Of a stretch of DNA of 64,000 bases, positions 1 through 11,886 are shown piece after piece. The stretch is from contig NW_024466607.1 of the NCBI RefSeq assembly GCF_017591425.1, positions 11,788,501 through 11,852,500 of the forward strand, in the 5' to 3' direction. A model generated the notes under the pieces. That model made no database searches. It was not told the DNA's origin and was given only the letters and a program-made list of their open reading frames with translations. Made by a program: the position numbers and the translations under genes. How positions within the stretch are numbered: position 1 is the first letter of the stretch; each line of letters starts with the position of its first letter. Source of the stretch: Ochotona curzoniae (lineage: Eukaryota; Chordata; Mammalia; Lagomorpha; Ochotonidae).

Positions 1-210
1 CCCTCCACCACTGGCAGCAGCTGGCACAGCCCCATCTGGGGGGCATCCTGGACCCGCGGCCCGGGGTCGTCACCAAGGGCTTCCGGACGCTGGATGTTGA
101 CTTAGACGAAGTGTACTGCCTTAATGACTTTGAGGAAGACGACACAGGTGACCGCATTTCTCCCCCGGGCCTAGCTACCTCCACGCCAGTGCAGCACCCA
201 GAGACCTCAG
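1..210 (+). CDS. TRAK1: TRAK1 coding exon (partial at the window edge)
   Basis: Reading from position 3, the frame gives 69 residues including AQPHLGGILDPRPGVVTKGF and VDLDEVYCLNDFEEDDTGD, which I recognise as the C-terminal half of trafficking kinesin-binding protein 1 (TRAK1/Milton). The exon ends at a strong donor (TCAG|GTGAGA, GT at 211) after the first base of a codon; the next exon at 8710 supplies the other two bases, giving ETS-A-HHPGK. The acceptor is outside the window or at its first bases, so the 5' limit is unknown. TRAK1 is a cytoplasmic adaptor that joins kinesin-1 and dynein/dynactin to the mitochondrial GTPases Miro (RHOT1/2) and binds O-GlcNAc transferase. The N-terminal coiled-coil HAP1/Milton part lies upstream of the window. 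Assignment to TRAK1 rather than TRAK2 rests on the full C-terminus and on the CCK neighbour. Confidence 0.95.
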
Positions 211-467
211 GTGAGAGGTGCCGAATACACGCCACTGTCCCAGGCAGCAGAAGTTCCCCGAGCCGGCTTCAGGCTTCCCCAGAGGAGATGCAGGCGCCGC
301 CAGCGGCCGAGGAGGAGGAGGAGGAGGGGTCTGGTGAGGGCTCTGCCGTCGGTCCTATAAACCTGGCACCTTTCCCGGAGGCACAGTTCTGGGCCATTCT
401 CACGTCTGTTTCCAGCACCATCCGTAGCAGCTCTCTGTCTGTAGCTTCTGCTCGTCTGTGTGGGTGA
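211..467 (+). CDS. TRAK1: Possible read-through terminal exon of a short TRAK1 isoform
   Basis: If the donor at 211 is not used, the TRAK1 frame stays open for 85 more residues and stops at TGA 465-467. The extension starts GERCRIHATV, has a run of seven glutamates followed by GSGEGS (about residues 36-48 of the extension), and ends SLSVASARLCG. An open frame of this length with an acidic tract is suggestive. I recall that mammalian TRAK1 has shorter isoforms with different C-termini, but I cannot confirm that this is their tail. Candidate poly(A) signals for such a transcript lie at 2502 and 6054. The alternative is an ordinary intron that is open by chance. Confidence 0.5.
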
Positions 468-2501
468 CAGGGAAAGGCATTTCCATTGTGTGGTTCAGTT
501 TTGGTTTTTTTTTTTTTTTAATTTTTTCTCTCTAATTTTTTTTAACATGGAGTCAGATGCATCCTGCTAACACGGCGGGGTAGCCCGCTCCTCCCCTGCC
601 AGGCGTCTTGGAGGTGCATGGCCCAGCAGGGCTCTTGGGGAGGCAGGGCAAGCAGGAAAGGCTGCTAAAAAGGAGAGGCCCGTTAGGGTCCCCCCGAGAA
701 CACCACGCCGGCACCCTTGTTGCCAGCACGTGCACCTGCCCCTGTCCGAGGGGCACAACCCTGGGTCTGGTGGTGACTCCCACAGTGCGCTGAGCTGAGC
801 TGGGCAGGGACAGGTGCTGGGTCTGCCAGGAAGTGACCCGTGGACTCATGGCCTGAAAATAGTAAGAGGCATAGGACAGTATTTCCTTGGGCCAGTGTTG
901 TCACTCTACCCCACTGCAGTGTGCACGTTGCTTTCTTCCTACAAGTAGGCTGTTGAGACGTGTGTTAACAGAGATTTCCCAACCTTGTGAGGCCTGCCCT
1001 GTGCCCTCTAGGCACTGGTAGGGTGAGCCGAAGTCTGCAGTTATCCATCCACCAGCCCAGGGCATGACAGCCTTCGGGCTCAGGGCATCATTGGGCATCG
1101 AGCACCATGGCCACTGTTAGCTCTAAACTGTGCACCTTGCTCTGGTCTCCCAGGACCTCTCAGTGGCTGGTATGTGGGGGAAGGGAAGAACTCCTGGGGG
1201 ATGGAGGTAGAGACCCAGAAAGGGGCCCCCATGAAATGCCAGGAGGGCAGGTCCCAAAGCTTGCAGAGGTGTGTCGCTAGTGCCCCTGGCAGGTTCCTGA
1301 CAGCCGTGGTCCAGGAACTTGTACGTGGGACCAACTTGTCTTTTTTTTTTTTTTCTTTGACATAAACTTTAGGAAAAGTTTGTTCAGCACACCAATTTAT
1401 GATAGGAGATGTTTTTTTACGGTAGTAAGTTTGCCAGGTTATACTTGTTAAACTGTTGATCCATCCCAGACCTGCACATTCCAGAGAGGGAAGACAGCTG
1501 GCAGCTGTATGGCTCCCTTGGTTACCAGCACCTGGAAGCTCAGGGTCTGGTGAGGGTTCGGGATGGGCATCGAGTTGAGTGTGGTGCCTGCCCTGCAGCA
1601 TTGTGGGTAGAACAAGAGGTCAAAGGGGCATCATGAGGTGCAGCTTGTGGAGAGTTCCACTGAAGGGACAGAGCTTGTCGGGTCAGCAGAGGGAGAGAGG
1701 GAACCACAGAGAAGGCCTGGGGTCATGGTCACTCTTCCTGCCCATAAACGAGATGTGGTTCTCACCTGCTCCCACCCTCATCACACCTGCAGCGGGATCA
1801 GGCCAGTGACTCGAGCGGGACAGTGTGGGTGCGGAAGGGTCAGATTGTGGGTGCGTGATGACGATGGACCACCCCAGGCTGCTGAGGGTCGTATGGGAAG
1901 GGGCTGGCCTTCACGTGTGGCTGTGAGGTGTGATTCACCTCCAACATGTTGGTGCAAAGGAGAGAAATGTGCACAGTGATTGAGCCCTTTTTTTTTTTCT
2001 TTCCATCTCTTGGGAATGGCAGAACCAGTTTGATTCTCGGGATATAAGAAATAGGTCACTCTCTAAATTGGTATGCAGTTATGGTGTCACATGCACACAG
2101 GTGAAGCCTCAGGGAGAGGCCTGGGGCGTGCTTCTCCCCACCACTCTCAACCTCCTGAGACTTGTATCTGGGCTGGGAAAACTGGTCCTCGATGCTTGGA
2201 CCTTTCTGTTGCCAAATAGCACAGTCCCAGGAGCCACCAGGGAAGACTATAGGGAGGAACTTGGAAGTCTCAGAATTCTGACAGTTAGTTCGTGACTGGT
2301 GGGGACGGGAAGAAATGGGTGAGACATGTATATTCAGCACCCTCGTCTAGATTCCCGCTCCCTGGAGAAGCAGCCCTGAGCACTGACACACGCTCTGCCT
2401 GATTTCATTGTGTTATCTGAAGCATCATTCACTGAATTTTCACGATCCCATGTCTTCAAAATGGATGCTTTCCTGCTATTGTACTGTGATGCATTTAGAC
2501 A

Positions 2502-2507
2502 ATTAAA
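2502..2507 (+). terminator. Candidate poly(A) signal ATTAAA (short TRAK1 isoform)
   Basis: ATTAAA is followed within about 15-60 bases by T/GT-rich sequence (GTTTTAGATT..., then TTTTGTGCTTTGGTT), a normal downstream element layout. It would give a 3'UTR of about 2.05 kb after the read-through stop at 467. Position and context only. Confidence 0.35.
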
Positions 2508-5128
2508 ATGGATTTTGAAACAGTGTTTTAGATTATAATTTTACTTTGTTTCAGTGCCATGTTTTGTGCTTTGGTTCATAGAGCAGTCATGAGTGTGTCC
2601 CGGGAGTGCTTGGTTGTTTATATTTTTGCGGAGAAATGGCCCATGTGGGGAAGGACGAAGCCCAGGTTAGACCGATAGTTGGCCAGTCTGAATTGTTAGG
2701 GGTGCATTGATCCTTAAGGGTGAGAAAAAGGTGGGGTTAAAGCAACCCCAATGGAAGACATCAGTTTGTTTAGTGTTCATTCTCACGGGGAGGCCATGTC
2801 ACGTTGTAGATAAACCCTAAAACAGGCTCCTGCCAAGGACAGAGTCTTATCCGACAGTGACCCTGGGAAGGGGCCGAGATTCTAAAGTCTGCTTGGAGAC
2901 AGAACATGGTACTTGGTTCAAAAGTACCCAAGATAAACCACCTAGTCTGCAGCCACCTGGGGCAGAGGCCAAGCCTTTCCTCCTTCAGTCCACTTGTCTG
3001 ATGGGTAGGTCCAGTTAGTTCCCAAATGATGAAAGAGAAGAGGAGCTGGTGCTGGGAGGGAGCCAGATGGAAGGTTCTGGAAGCCGCTATTCCCACAGCT
3101 TCCTTCATCTTAAGGCAGGGACAAGCAGAGCAAAGCCACGGTGGCCTGTGGCATGGCTCCCTTCCAGGGCCACTGCACAGCACAGAAGCACGGTGCTCAG
3201 AGAGGCTTGTGAGGGGAAGCTGCCCCGAGGGCCCCGAAAGGCTACAAGGAACCCGCATATACTGGTTCATAATCCCTGGGATGCAGGGATGTTCCTTCCT
3301 CCACCAAGCAAGCCGTGTTCCCACTCGCCGGAGTGCTTTGCTTCCAACCCCTGAGCTTGTGTAGTCATGATGGAGGGCTTGGGTCCTTGTGGACAGAATG
3401 GGCAGGGCACACACCCACCTGTTGCCAGGAATGCTAAGGAAGCATTAGTCATTAGCATATGCGCAAAACAGGCCAGCTGCAACCCAGAAGTGGAAAAATA
3501 AACCAAGAACCAGAGGACTGACTCCTCCAAAGCAAACAGCGCAGGGCTTCCAGAACAAAGCCCTCCTGTTGGGAGCAGTGTCTGTACCATCCTCACCCCC
3601 CTCGGAAAACCTCCAGGGGTCCCAGGGGTGTCCACGGAAATTGCTGAGGCTTCAGAGTCTGCACTGGGCTCTTGGCTAGGGGGGCAGAGGAGCCCTGGAG
3701 CTCTGGAGTCCACAGGCGTGACTTGGAGGAGTTGGACCACTGTGTGGCTGGGGAAAACTGCTGGACAGGCCTGAAAGGCAGCTCTGAGCCAGGCCAGCTG
3801 CTCGGGGCCTGGCAGTGTATGCTCCAGGAGGAGAGAGTGCCTGAGGTGCTGCTTCGTAGCCATCCACTCTTTGAATTCACTCTATTTTACTGGCATTCCC
3901 AACGTCTCCTTGTGTCTATGCCAAGATGCATCCGTGGCCACTGGAGAGACTTGCAGGCTCTGAGAAACCATTCATCTTTTAAACAACACGCCTAGGAGAC
4001 GGAGAGACAGACAGCTGAGTGCCGCCACGGGGAGAGCCGACTTGGAAAGCCTGCAGCAACCACAAATCAGTTCTGCAGAAACCAGGAACTCCTGTGAGGC
4101 GGTTGACAGTGACCAGGACCCCTGAGGGCCTGCTGGCCAGATGCAGCTGATCACCTGGGAGTCTCCAGAGACCTGCAGGACCAGACAAGGCCTGTGTCCC
4201 AGAAACACTTGAAAAAGTAAAAATAGTTACAGGACTCTTGGGAAGTCTGAAAGCAAAGGCTTTAAACGCGTCCTCTCGCCTCTGTCCCAGGTCAGCTTGA
4301 ATCAAAGAGAAAGAACCAGCTAGCTACTGCTTGGCTGCACCCCGAAACTGCTTTTGAATTCCTGTGCCCCATCCCCCAAAGGAAAATGGTCAATTCGTGC
4401 CACACTTGGTGACTAGCAACTATTGTCACCCCCAGAAAAATGAAAGGTAGGGGCACCGTTTGATAAGGAAGTGATAGGGAAAAAAGTATTGAAGGCATTT
4501 TTTTCTGTGCCCCGGTGTTGTAGTCTTGGAGGGAGGATTTGAAAGCATTGCCATTTGCCTTGCTGACGTCATGGGGCGTGCAAAGGGAACGCGTGTGTTA
4601 AGACACTCCCGTTTCTCCTTCTCGAGCCCAAGGGGATGAGGTCTTCAGAAGCTGGTATTGAGAAAACAACATGGCTTTATGTTCTCCGGGCCTAGTGGAA
4701 GCTCTGCCTTCCATGGGCTTTCATTCCCATCGGTTGGTTTTGACTGGGATGAAGCTGGCCTATGCTGTGACTGTGAAGGTGTGTGTGTGCCCATGTGTGT
4801 TGCCTTCATGAGTTTACAAAAATCAGCAAAGCAAATCCAAGTCACGTGACAGCAGCTTTGCATCCATCTCCAAGTGCAGAAAGAGCAAAGCTTGGGGAAG
4901 CTCGGGGGAGTTTCATTTCTTGAGCATCAGCTGGTTGCTGCCCTGGGAAGAGTCGGGGAGAGCAGGATGGATGGATGGCCCTCGATGCGTGTTCCCCAAG
5001 CCGTTCAAAATGCATTTGTGAATTTGAATTTTTATGAGTTACTCGTGTGGGGAAAGATAGATACGTAAGCAAATGCTCAGGTGTGTGGCAGGGCCAGTGT
5101 TTCTATTGTGGAAGTTTTTCCTGACAGC

Positions 5129-5171
5129 TGTGTGTGTGTGTGTGTGTGTGTGTGTCTGTGTGTGTCTGTGT
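5129..5171 (+). repeat. (TG)n microsatellite
   Basis: About 13 uninterrupted TG units (5129-5154) followed by imperfect TCTGTG units, in the TRAK1 intron. Likely length-polymorphic. Confidence 0.95.
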
Positions 5172-6053
5172 GGTCTCCCATCTAAGGACTGGGTTTCATG
5201 ATGACTTTGGCCTTCCCAGCCCGCCACCGTGCGGATGGGAGAGGAAGAGCACTGTCAGGATACCCAGTGTCTGAGCAAGCAGATGTGTCCAGGCTCGACC
5301 CTGTGGGTGGCCAGGTGGACAGAGACCTCCCCCCCCCCCGATCCTGCCCCAAGTCTCCGTAGAAACTCTGGGCGCCCCAGAGAGCCCCAGCTTTGACCAT
5401 GCCCCTCCCTCTTTTTCAGACAGCAGGCATTCTTGCCTGGATTCCCCTGGGAGGCGTGAACGGCGAGGTGCAGTGCAGCAGCCGCTGTGCAGGTCCATAG
5501 AGCAGCCTTGATGTTTTTCTAACTTTGGCCCAGAGGGGCATCTTGGGAGACTGCTCGGACATCATGGACCGGGGTCCTGTTGGGACATTGCCTCCCATTC
5601 CCTGGAGGCTGCAGTAGAACCCTAAACACCCACTTGCCAGCTCCACCCCGGGCATTGCGGTCCCCAGAGAACACAGGCAGTGAGCACCATTTCTCACGTG
5701 TACTTGCCGTGGGTCTGTGCAGAAGGTATGCCGTGGTCCCAGCAGAGGGCATGCAAGCAGGGTATCTCTTACCCTTCAGGCCGCCCCCCACCTCCCTACC
5801 TCACACCCCCACCTCCCTACCCCACACCCCAGCCTCCCAGTGCGTGGTGCACTTGCAGCTCGCCGAAGGAAAGGGTGTGTGCTTGACCGCCGTATGGTTC
5901 CACAACAAAACAAAAAAAGCAAACGTGCCAGCCACTGTTCATCAGCCTAGGGCTCGAAGAGGCACTGAACGGACAGCTGATCGAGTTGGCTGCCAGCCTC
6001 AGAACCTGGAGGAGAACAGGGTTCTGCTTGATGGAAATGCAAAATTGTTCCTA

Positions 6054-6059
6054 AATAAA
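6054..6059 (+). terminator. Candidate poly(A) signal AATAAA inside the TRAK1 intron
   Basis: A canonical AATAAA is followed by strongly GT-rich sequence (GGTGTCCGTGTG at about 6072, then TGTTCTGTCTGTGTGG). It could end a long-3'UTR form of the short TRAK1 isoform. No transcript evidence is available here. Confidence 0.35.
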
Positions 6060-8709
6060 ATGGTCAAAGAAGGTGTCCGTGTGCAGACTCCAGCCTGTTC
6101 TGTCTGTGTGGCGCCGTGCTCTGCAGTCAGTTGAGAAACAGCACAAGGATTTAAGCAGGAAGGTGGAGCATTCAGTGCAAGGAACCCTGTGCTCTGTGCA
6201 CCCCCCTCCCCGCAGTGGGCACGCGGGTCAGCCAGCAGCAGAGGGCTGCTGACTCCAAGCCCCTTGCTCTGTACCAGAGCGTCACCTGCGCTTCCCTGGG
6301 TCCTAGCACCTGCTGGCTTCTCTGCCTACACCCAGCCCCTTGCCTTTCATGGCCAGCACTGGAGGCGGGAGAGGGGAGCCTCGGGCCGGCCCAGCACCAC
6401 GCCACTCACTCTTTCTCTTGTATCTCAAGGAAGGGAGGCACAGCAGCGGCCTGGCAGTCTGTGGTGACATGGGAGAGCCGGCGCATCCAGGCGTCTCAGT
6501 GGTATTTTGGAGGGGCCGGATCTCTCTGGCACTTTTGGTCCTCCTCCCTGGTCTCCCTGGGTTTTCTCGGTCTATCCATCGCCCCTGGGAAATGGTGACT
6601 TCTTGGTTTTTAGCAGCCTTTTCCTGTCTTCCCCCAAACCCATTTGTACAAGATGGGTTTTGCTTCTGCCAATGTCCATCTTCCCTACCTGTTGCAATTG
6701 ACCATCGAATATGGACTGGGGTCGGGGTGGGGGTTGAGAGCATCTGGGACCCTTCTGATTTGCTGTCCTGGCTGTGTGTCTCAATGGGGCTTGGGGGCGG
6801 CGGCGGTGGTGAGCTTCTGCTTTGAAATTCAGTCCCCGTCTTCATTGGATTCTCTCAGTAAATACTCTCTCTGTCTGGCCTCTCTGTCCTCATTCCCCGT
6901 GTTTACCGTCTCCTCCACATCCCCCGTCCCATGTCACTTCTCCCGTCCCCTCCATGCACACCTGTTCACCTCTTCCCCCAGGCTTCCTGTTGCTTTTGTT
7001 TCTGCACTTGATCGCAGTGAGAGAGTCGTGATTGTTCGGTTGCCTTCCCTTCATAGCTCTGTCCATTTTTATTTCACTTGCAACATTTTCACAGTTATCG
7101 GAGTTTTCGATGACATTGATTGGTTGAGGAACAAGATTCCTAAAAGCTATTTTTTTTTCCTGTGTTAGGGGTTTTCTTTCTGTTTGTTTCCCTCTGTCCC
7201 CCTTGGCTCAGTGCTCCGTGTGGTGATGCTGGCTGCCTCTGTAGGTGCCCCAAGAGCTGCCGGGGACACACATTGGCAGGGCAAGCCAGTCTCGCCCAGC
7301 CCCTCTGGCCACCAGCACCACCTTGGTTTATTCTTTATTTATTTATTTAATGTGTGTGCCCTGGCATTGTCCTGCCTGCCTTCAATTTGTGTGTCTCCAA
7401 CATTTTTTATTGTTTTGTTCCCTCTGCTTTCTGTTTTGTTTTGTTTTTAAAGACACAGTCTGCTGTGTGTAAGATTCATCAATGTAGGCCACTAAGTCAT
7501 CCATCCTGTTGCATTTTCCTTTTTGATTCCAACGCCCCCAGAGAAAACTGAACCATAAGGAGCTGGAAGATTCTAGCTTCACAGCCTCTGACTCCTCGTG
7601 GTCTCCCATACTCCCCAAAGTGGTTTTCTCCCAGGAGGTCTCTGGAGGCTGAGCTGCTGCAGGGCTGGGCTGGGGTGGGACCTGGGGTTAGCCAGGGGAC
7701 TCACTCAGCTCTTCCTGGTGCATGCTACTTTATGCAACATCTTTTGTTTATTTTTTCCCCTTTTTGTCGTCCCTCCCGATGCTTGAGTTATGCTTGAGTT
7801 ATGAATGAGACGGCCTCTACAATCATGATGTCTCCTCGGCACTCTCTGGCTTGCTTCTGTGCCAGCCCTTAGAGGCACTACAGTCCTAACGCCTCGTTTC
7901 AGCTGCCCTCACAGCAACTTGAAAGAGCACGGATGGGCAAGGGAGCCAACAGAGGGCACGTGGCTGCTGTCTCGCTATATGTGGGGGGCAGTTTGCTCTT
8001 GGAAATCAGGCATCCCAGAGCTGGCAGGAAAGCAGCAGGGTGGAGGGTGGGAAGCAGGGCCACGCACGCCAGGCTTGATCCTGGGACTCTGCCACGTTGC
8101 TGTCCGGGCAGCTGAGCTTCCCTGCGGCTCCCATGACCATCACCAAGGGACAGTAGTGGAGCCAGCTTCCTCAGGCCCCTTTTTTGTGTGCACAGAAAAG
8201 GGAGCAGCACTGAACCTTTGCCCTGTTGCCCAGGTGCCAAGCACCCTCCCCGCCGCCCCTACCCTGGATGGAGGTTTGGCACCTGCTTGCCAATGCACCG
8301 AGCCTAACACAACCTGAGCAGAGAGCACATTTGGACCTCTGAGGGGCAAAACCAAATTCACCTATGAGGGCCCTTGAGCACCCCAGCTCTACCCCACTCC
8401 ATCCCCTCCCACCACCAGCCCCCTGCAACTGGATCCACTACTGGCCTCAGAATTCTGATGAGGGACCCTGTCTGGAATGGGCCGGAAGCTGGAACTCGAT
8501 GCTCTGCGGACCGATGCTCAAACCCGTGGCTGTGTTCCACTCAGAACACACGCGTTTCACCTTCCTCGCCCAGGTCCAGCTCACAAGGTAGCTCATCGCT
8601 TCTTGCATCTGTCGAGGGCTCCGCTGGATCGTGTCCCCTGTCGTTGTTCCACTTGGATGCAAGGAATATGTTTTGTTCTTCCCTTCCCCCCGCCCCGCCT
8701 CCAATTTAG

Positions 8710-8812
8710 CACACCACCCTGGGAAGTGCATGTCACAGACCAACTCCACCTTCACCTTCACCACCTGCCGTATCCTGCATCCTTCAGACGAGCTCACGCG
8801 GGTCACACCAAG
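8710..8812 (+). CDS. TRAK1: TRAK1 internal coding exon
   Basis: A 103-nt exon between CCAATTTAG| and |GTAAGGG. It enters with two bases of a split codon (G|CA = Ala) and leaves with two (AG|C = Ser), keeping the frame with both neighbours. It encodes AHHPGKCMSQTNSTFTFTTC followed by RILHPSDELTRVTPS, which matches my memory of the mammalian TRAK1 C-terminal region. It is Ser/Thr-rich and has no enzymatic motif. This part lies downstream of the coiled-coil motor-binding region; reported functions of the TRAK C-terminal half are Miro and mitochondrial attachment. Skipping this 103-nt exon would shift the frame. Confidence 0.95.
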
Positions 8813-11102
8813 GTAAGGGACCCCCAGCCCTCAGGTGGGTGGGGGGCAAGGAACCTCCTTCTGTGCAAGGTAGAAGCAGCTCCTTTCTGAAGTCTGCCCA
8901 GCAGGGGCTCCAAAGCACCTCAATGTGCTTGTCCTTCCGAGTTGAGGCTCTTGCAGACTCAGATCGAGCTCTGAGAGGGAGACCTGGACCCTGCATTGGT
9001 TCCCTTTTCCGTTGGCCATAGAACGGATCCTTGGGCCCGTCATTAGCCCGCTGGCCCTACGGCTCAGTCTGGCCTAGTAGAACATGACATTCTTCTGCAG
9101 ACAGTGCCTGAGCTCTGAGGCAACCCTAACGACCAAAAGAAACCCCCCCAAGGCCCCACCACACACGCAGCAGGGCCCGCTGCTGGACGGGAAGACCTGG
9201 ATGATAGGGCTTGGTCTGGCCAGCTCACCTGCAGCTACAGTTCCCAGCAACTGGGGAAAAGACTCCCCTCTCTCCTCCCCTCCCTCTGCACAGGAGAAGG
9301 ACATCCCCCACCCCCAGTGCTTGCCCTCCAGTGCAGTGGACGGGCACTGGCGTGTTGTGGCGGGTGAAGCAGACAGGGAGGGAGGTGGCCCCCTGGAGCA
9401 CCTTAAACTATGAATAACTCTCCACAGGTCATGTGAGGAGGACGACGAAGCGGCCATGTGCCCCGTTGAACTGAGAGGAGGTGTAGGGCAGAGAGTCTGA
9501 GCCTACAGGCGAGGCAGGGGGTGAGCACGCGGCCAGCAGGTGCCTGCTGTCGCAGGGTGTCGTGGAAGGGGCTGTGTGTGCACGCGCAGCCGCCACTAAC
9601 CCGCGGACGTAGGCTTGGATGTGTCTCTGCAGTGGCGCCTGGCTAACGCGGCCTTGATGGTTGAGACATCTAACCCGTCTAAACACCCCGGTCCAACCGA
9701 GTGCCAGCACTAATCGAGGCCTAACCTGTGGTTGTCACCAGGCGTTTTTAGCTTTGTCTTTTCCGTCTCCCCTCCTGCCCCCTCCCCCTGAAGGGAGAAC
9801 TGGCTACCTCTGTTCTTATGGGTTTATATTTGGAAAAGATGCTTACTCCAGCCACGGGGACGTGACTTCCTGGGGAGGAGCTGGTGCCGTGGAGAATGGA
9901 TGTGGCCACGTAACTGCAGGTGCACAATCGGAGCCCTGCTGGACCAAATTCCTGGACAAGCAGAGGCAAGAGAGGGCCTGCCTGCCCCCGGTCCAAAGGA
10001 AAATCATCCTGAAACAAAATTGTTACTAACAATGGCCGTGTAAAGAGAATTTAGAGAATTTTTGAGAAATCCACAGTTTTTAGCCGCAGGAGTCCACCGT
10101 GGTTGCTAATCTCCGGTTTCGTTGAGTCATCCCAACCCACCGGCAGTCCCATGCCTGAGCTTGTATGCCATGCACCTGTTCTGGCTATCGTCCCCGCCCT
10201 GTGCTGGTGTCACGGTCACTCGAGTGGGCAGCCACACAAGGCCTCTGGCTTGGCTACCGAGGGATCTCACCAGCCAAAGAAGGCGTGTCCCGGGTCCCTC
10301 CAAGGACCTGCGCCTCTTTTTCCCTCCCTGTGGTGAAGGCTGCACCTCTGGGCCTCCCCTTCACTGAGGCGTCTCCCCAAGCTCCAGGGGCCCCACCCTG
10401 CTGACTTGCTTCAAGGGCTGCTGGCAGCCACAGCATCCTAGGCAGGCCCCATGAAAAGGTTGACGGGTGGAGGCTGTGCAGGCAGGGCTAGCTCCCCCCA
10501 TCCCCATAGTGTCTGTTCAAAGTGTCATTCCACATTCCATCCGTAGCTCAGCCTCGCACACCCAGCCTCACTGGACAGCTCTACCAGCATCTGACCAATC
10601 AGGGCAGGTGGCTCCCAGAGGCTCCCTCTGGCCCCGCGCCTCCTTCGCTCCTCAGGATGGGTTGAGACAGCACGAGGCAGCGCAGAGGGCACTGGGCTGA
10701 GCTACCGTGGACTTAACGGGCACTGCCTGCCTGGCTTTGGCTGTTGATGCCAGTTCACCAGTAGCCTCAGGCATCTCAGAGCTGGGGCAGGGTGAGACCA
10801 GAGTGCTGGGGTTTGAGTCAGTGTGGCAGGGAAAGAGCGTCTTAGCAAGCGAACCCCCCTTCTTCTCCCTCCTGACAGCCTCGGGTTTGGGTCTACAGCC
10901 TAGTGGGAGCAGTGGAGGAAATCGGGGACAGCTTTCTGGTCCCTTTACCCAAAGCCCCCCACAACAGGGAATCAAAGGCTTCACTCAAGCCCCCCCAAAC
11001 CCGACTCCTGGCCAAATCTCCTGCAGGAGATTGGGCCCCCCAGCCCTGTGGCTCGCCCTCAAGGACACTTCCAGTAGGTAATGACACTTCCTTCCCTTGC
11101 AG
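8813..11102 (+). other. TRAK1: Last TRAK1 intron (2.3 kb)
   Basis: Bounded by GTAAGG (8813) and TTCCCTTGCAG (11102). GC-rich and without recognised repeats. The frame of the next exon is open back to about 10903, but that stretch shows no TRAK1-like sequence, so I treat it as chance. Confidence 0.9.
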
Positions 11103-11886
11103 CCTTAACTCAGCCCCGACTCCAGCTTGCGGCAGCGCGGGCCACTTGAAGTCCACACCAGTGGCTACGCCGTGCACCCCCCGGAGGCTGAGCCTGGCTG
11201 AATCGTTCACAAACGTCCGGGAGTCCACCACCACCATGAGCACATCACTAGGGCTGGTGTGGCTGCTGAAGGAGAGGGGCATCTCGGCGGCCGTGTACGA
11301 CCCCCAGAGCTGGGACAGGGCGGCCCGGGGCTCAATGCTGCACTCCTACGCGCCCAGGATGGCCGTAATCCCCTCCACCCCACCCAACTCGCCCATGCAG
11401 ACGCCCACCGCGTCCCCACCCTCCTTCGAGTTCAAGTGCACGAGCCCCCCCTACGACAACTTCCTCGCCTCCAAGCCGGCCAGCTCCATCCTGCGGGACG
11501 TGCGGGAGAAGAAGAGCTTCCGCAGCAGCGAGAGCCAGACCGACGTGTCCGTCTCCAACCTCAACCTCGTGGACAAAGTCAGGAGGTTCGGCGTGGCCAG
11601 AGCAGTGACCTCGGGGCGGGCCCACGTCCCCACGCTGACCGAGGACCAGGGACCGCTCCTCTGTGGGGGCCCGGGCCCCACCCACGCCATGGTCCCTGAG
11701 GGCCTGCCTCTCGGGTGCCCCACAGTCACCAGTGCCATCGGCGGGCTGCAGCTCAGCAGTGGCATCCGGCGGAATCGTAGCTTCCCCACCATGGTGGGCT
11801 CCAGCATGCAGATGAAAGCCCCGGTAACTCTCACTTCGGGCATCCTGATGGGTGCTAAGCTCCCCAAACAGACTAGCTTACGGTGA
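11103..11886 (+). CDS. TRAK1: TRAK1 last coding exon (C-terminus)
   Basis: The acceptor TTGCAG precedes CTTAACTCAGCC; with the preceding exon it gives VTPSLNSAPTPACGS. The exon encodes 260 further residues with hallmark TRAK1 segments such as STSLGLVWLLKERGISAAVY, PSFEFKCTSPPYDNFLASKP, SESQTDVSVSNLNLVDKVRR and the terminus MGAKLPKQTSLR before TGA 11884-11886. Together the three exons in the window make 1095 nt (364 residues plus stop) with no frame break, so the gene looks intact. The region is Ser/Pro-rich and probably disordered; it has many candidate phosphorylation or O-GlcNAc sites, in keeping with TRAK1's reported O-GlcNAcylation by OGT. The exon is very GC-rich, which opens long spurious frames on the other strand. 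Confidence 0.97.

Larger units (their letters stand above)
211..8709 (+). other. TRAK1: TRAK1 intron (8.5 kb)
   Basis: GT at 211-212 and a pyrimidine-rich tract ending TTTAG at 8709 bound this intron. The 5' part may be exon and 3'UTR of a short isoform. It is fairly GC-rich, and I recognised no C-SINE or L1 in it. Contents seen: T-runs near 507-520 and 1340-1355, a GT microsatellite at 5129-5171, a C-rich imperfect tandem at about 5785-5832, an AU-rich TTATTTATTTATTT stretch near 7333-7348, and an 11-bp direct duplication (ATGCTTGAGTT) at 7779-7800. No other exon could be supported. Confidence 0.85.

Noticed and set aside
1005..1020. GCCCTCTAGGCA as a reverse CTCF site
   Set aside because: Matches the GGC side of the core but misses the CCA end; too weak to list.
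1080..1601. 173-codon open frame on the - strand in the TRAK1 intron
   Set aside because: No recognisable domain, a poly-Lys run arising from a T-tract, and no splice or promoter context; chance frame in GC-rich intron.
2770..3414. 214-codon open frame on the - strand
   Set aside because: Low stop density in GC-rich DNA; the content resembles no protein and overlapping frames exist on the + strand.
10903..11102. Upstream extension of the last TRAK1 exon in frame
   Set aside because: The TTGCAG acceptor at 11102 and exact in-frame joining with the exon at 8710 show that this is intron; the extra residues do not look like TRAK1.
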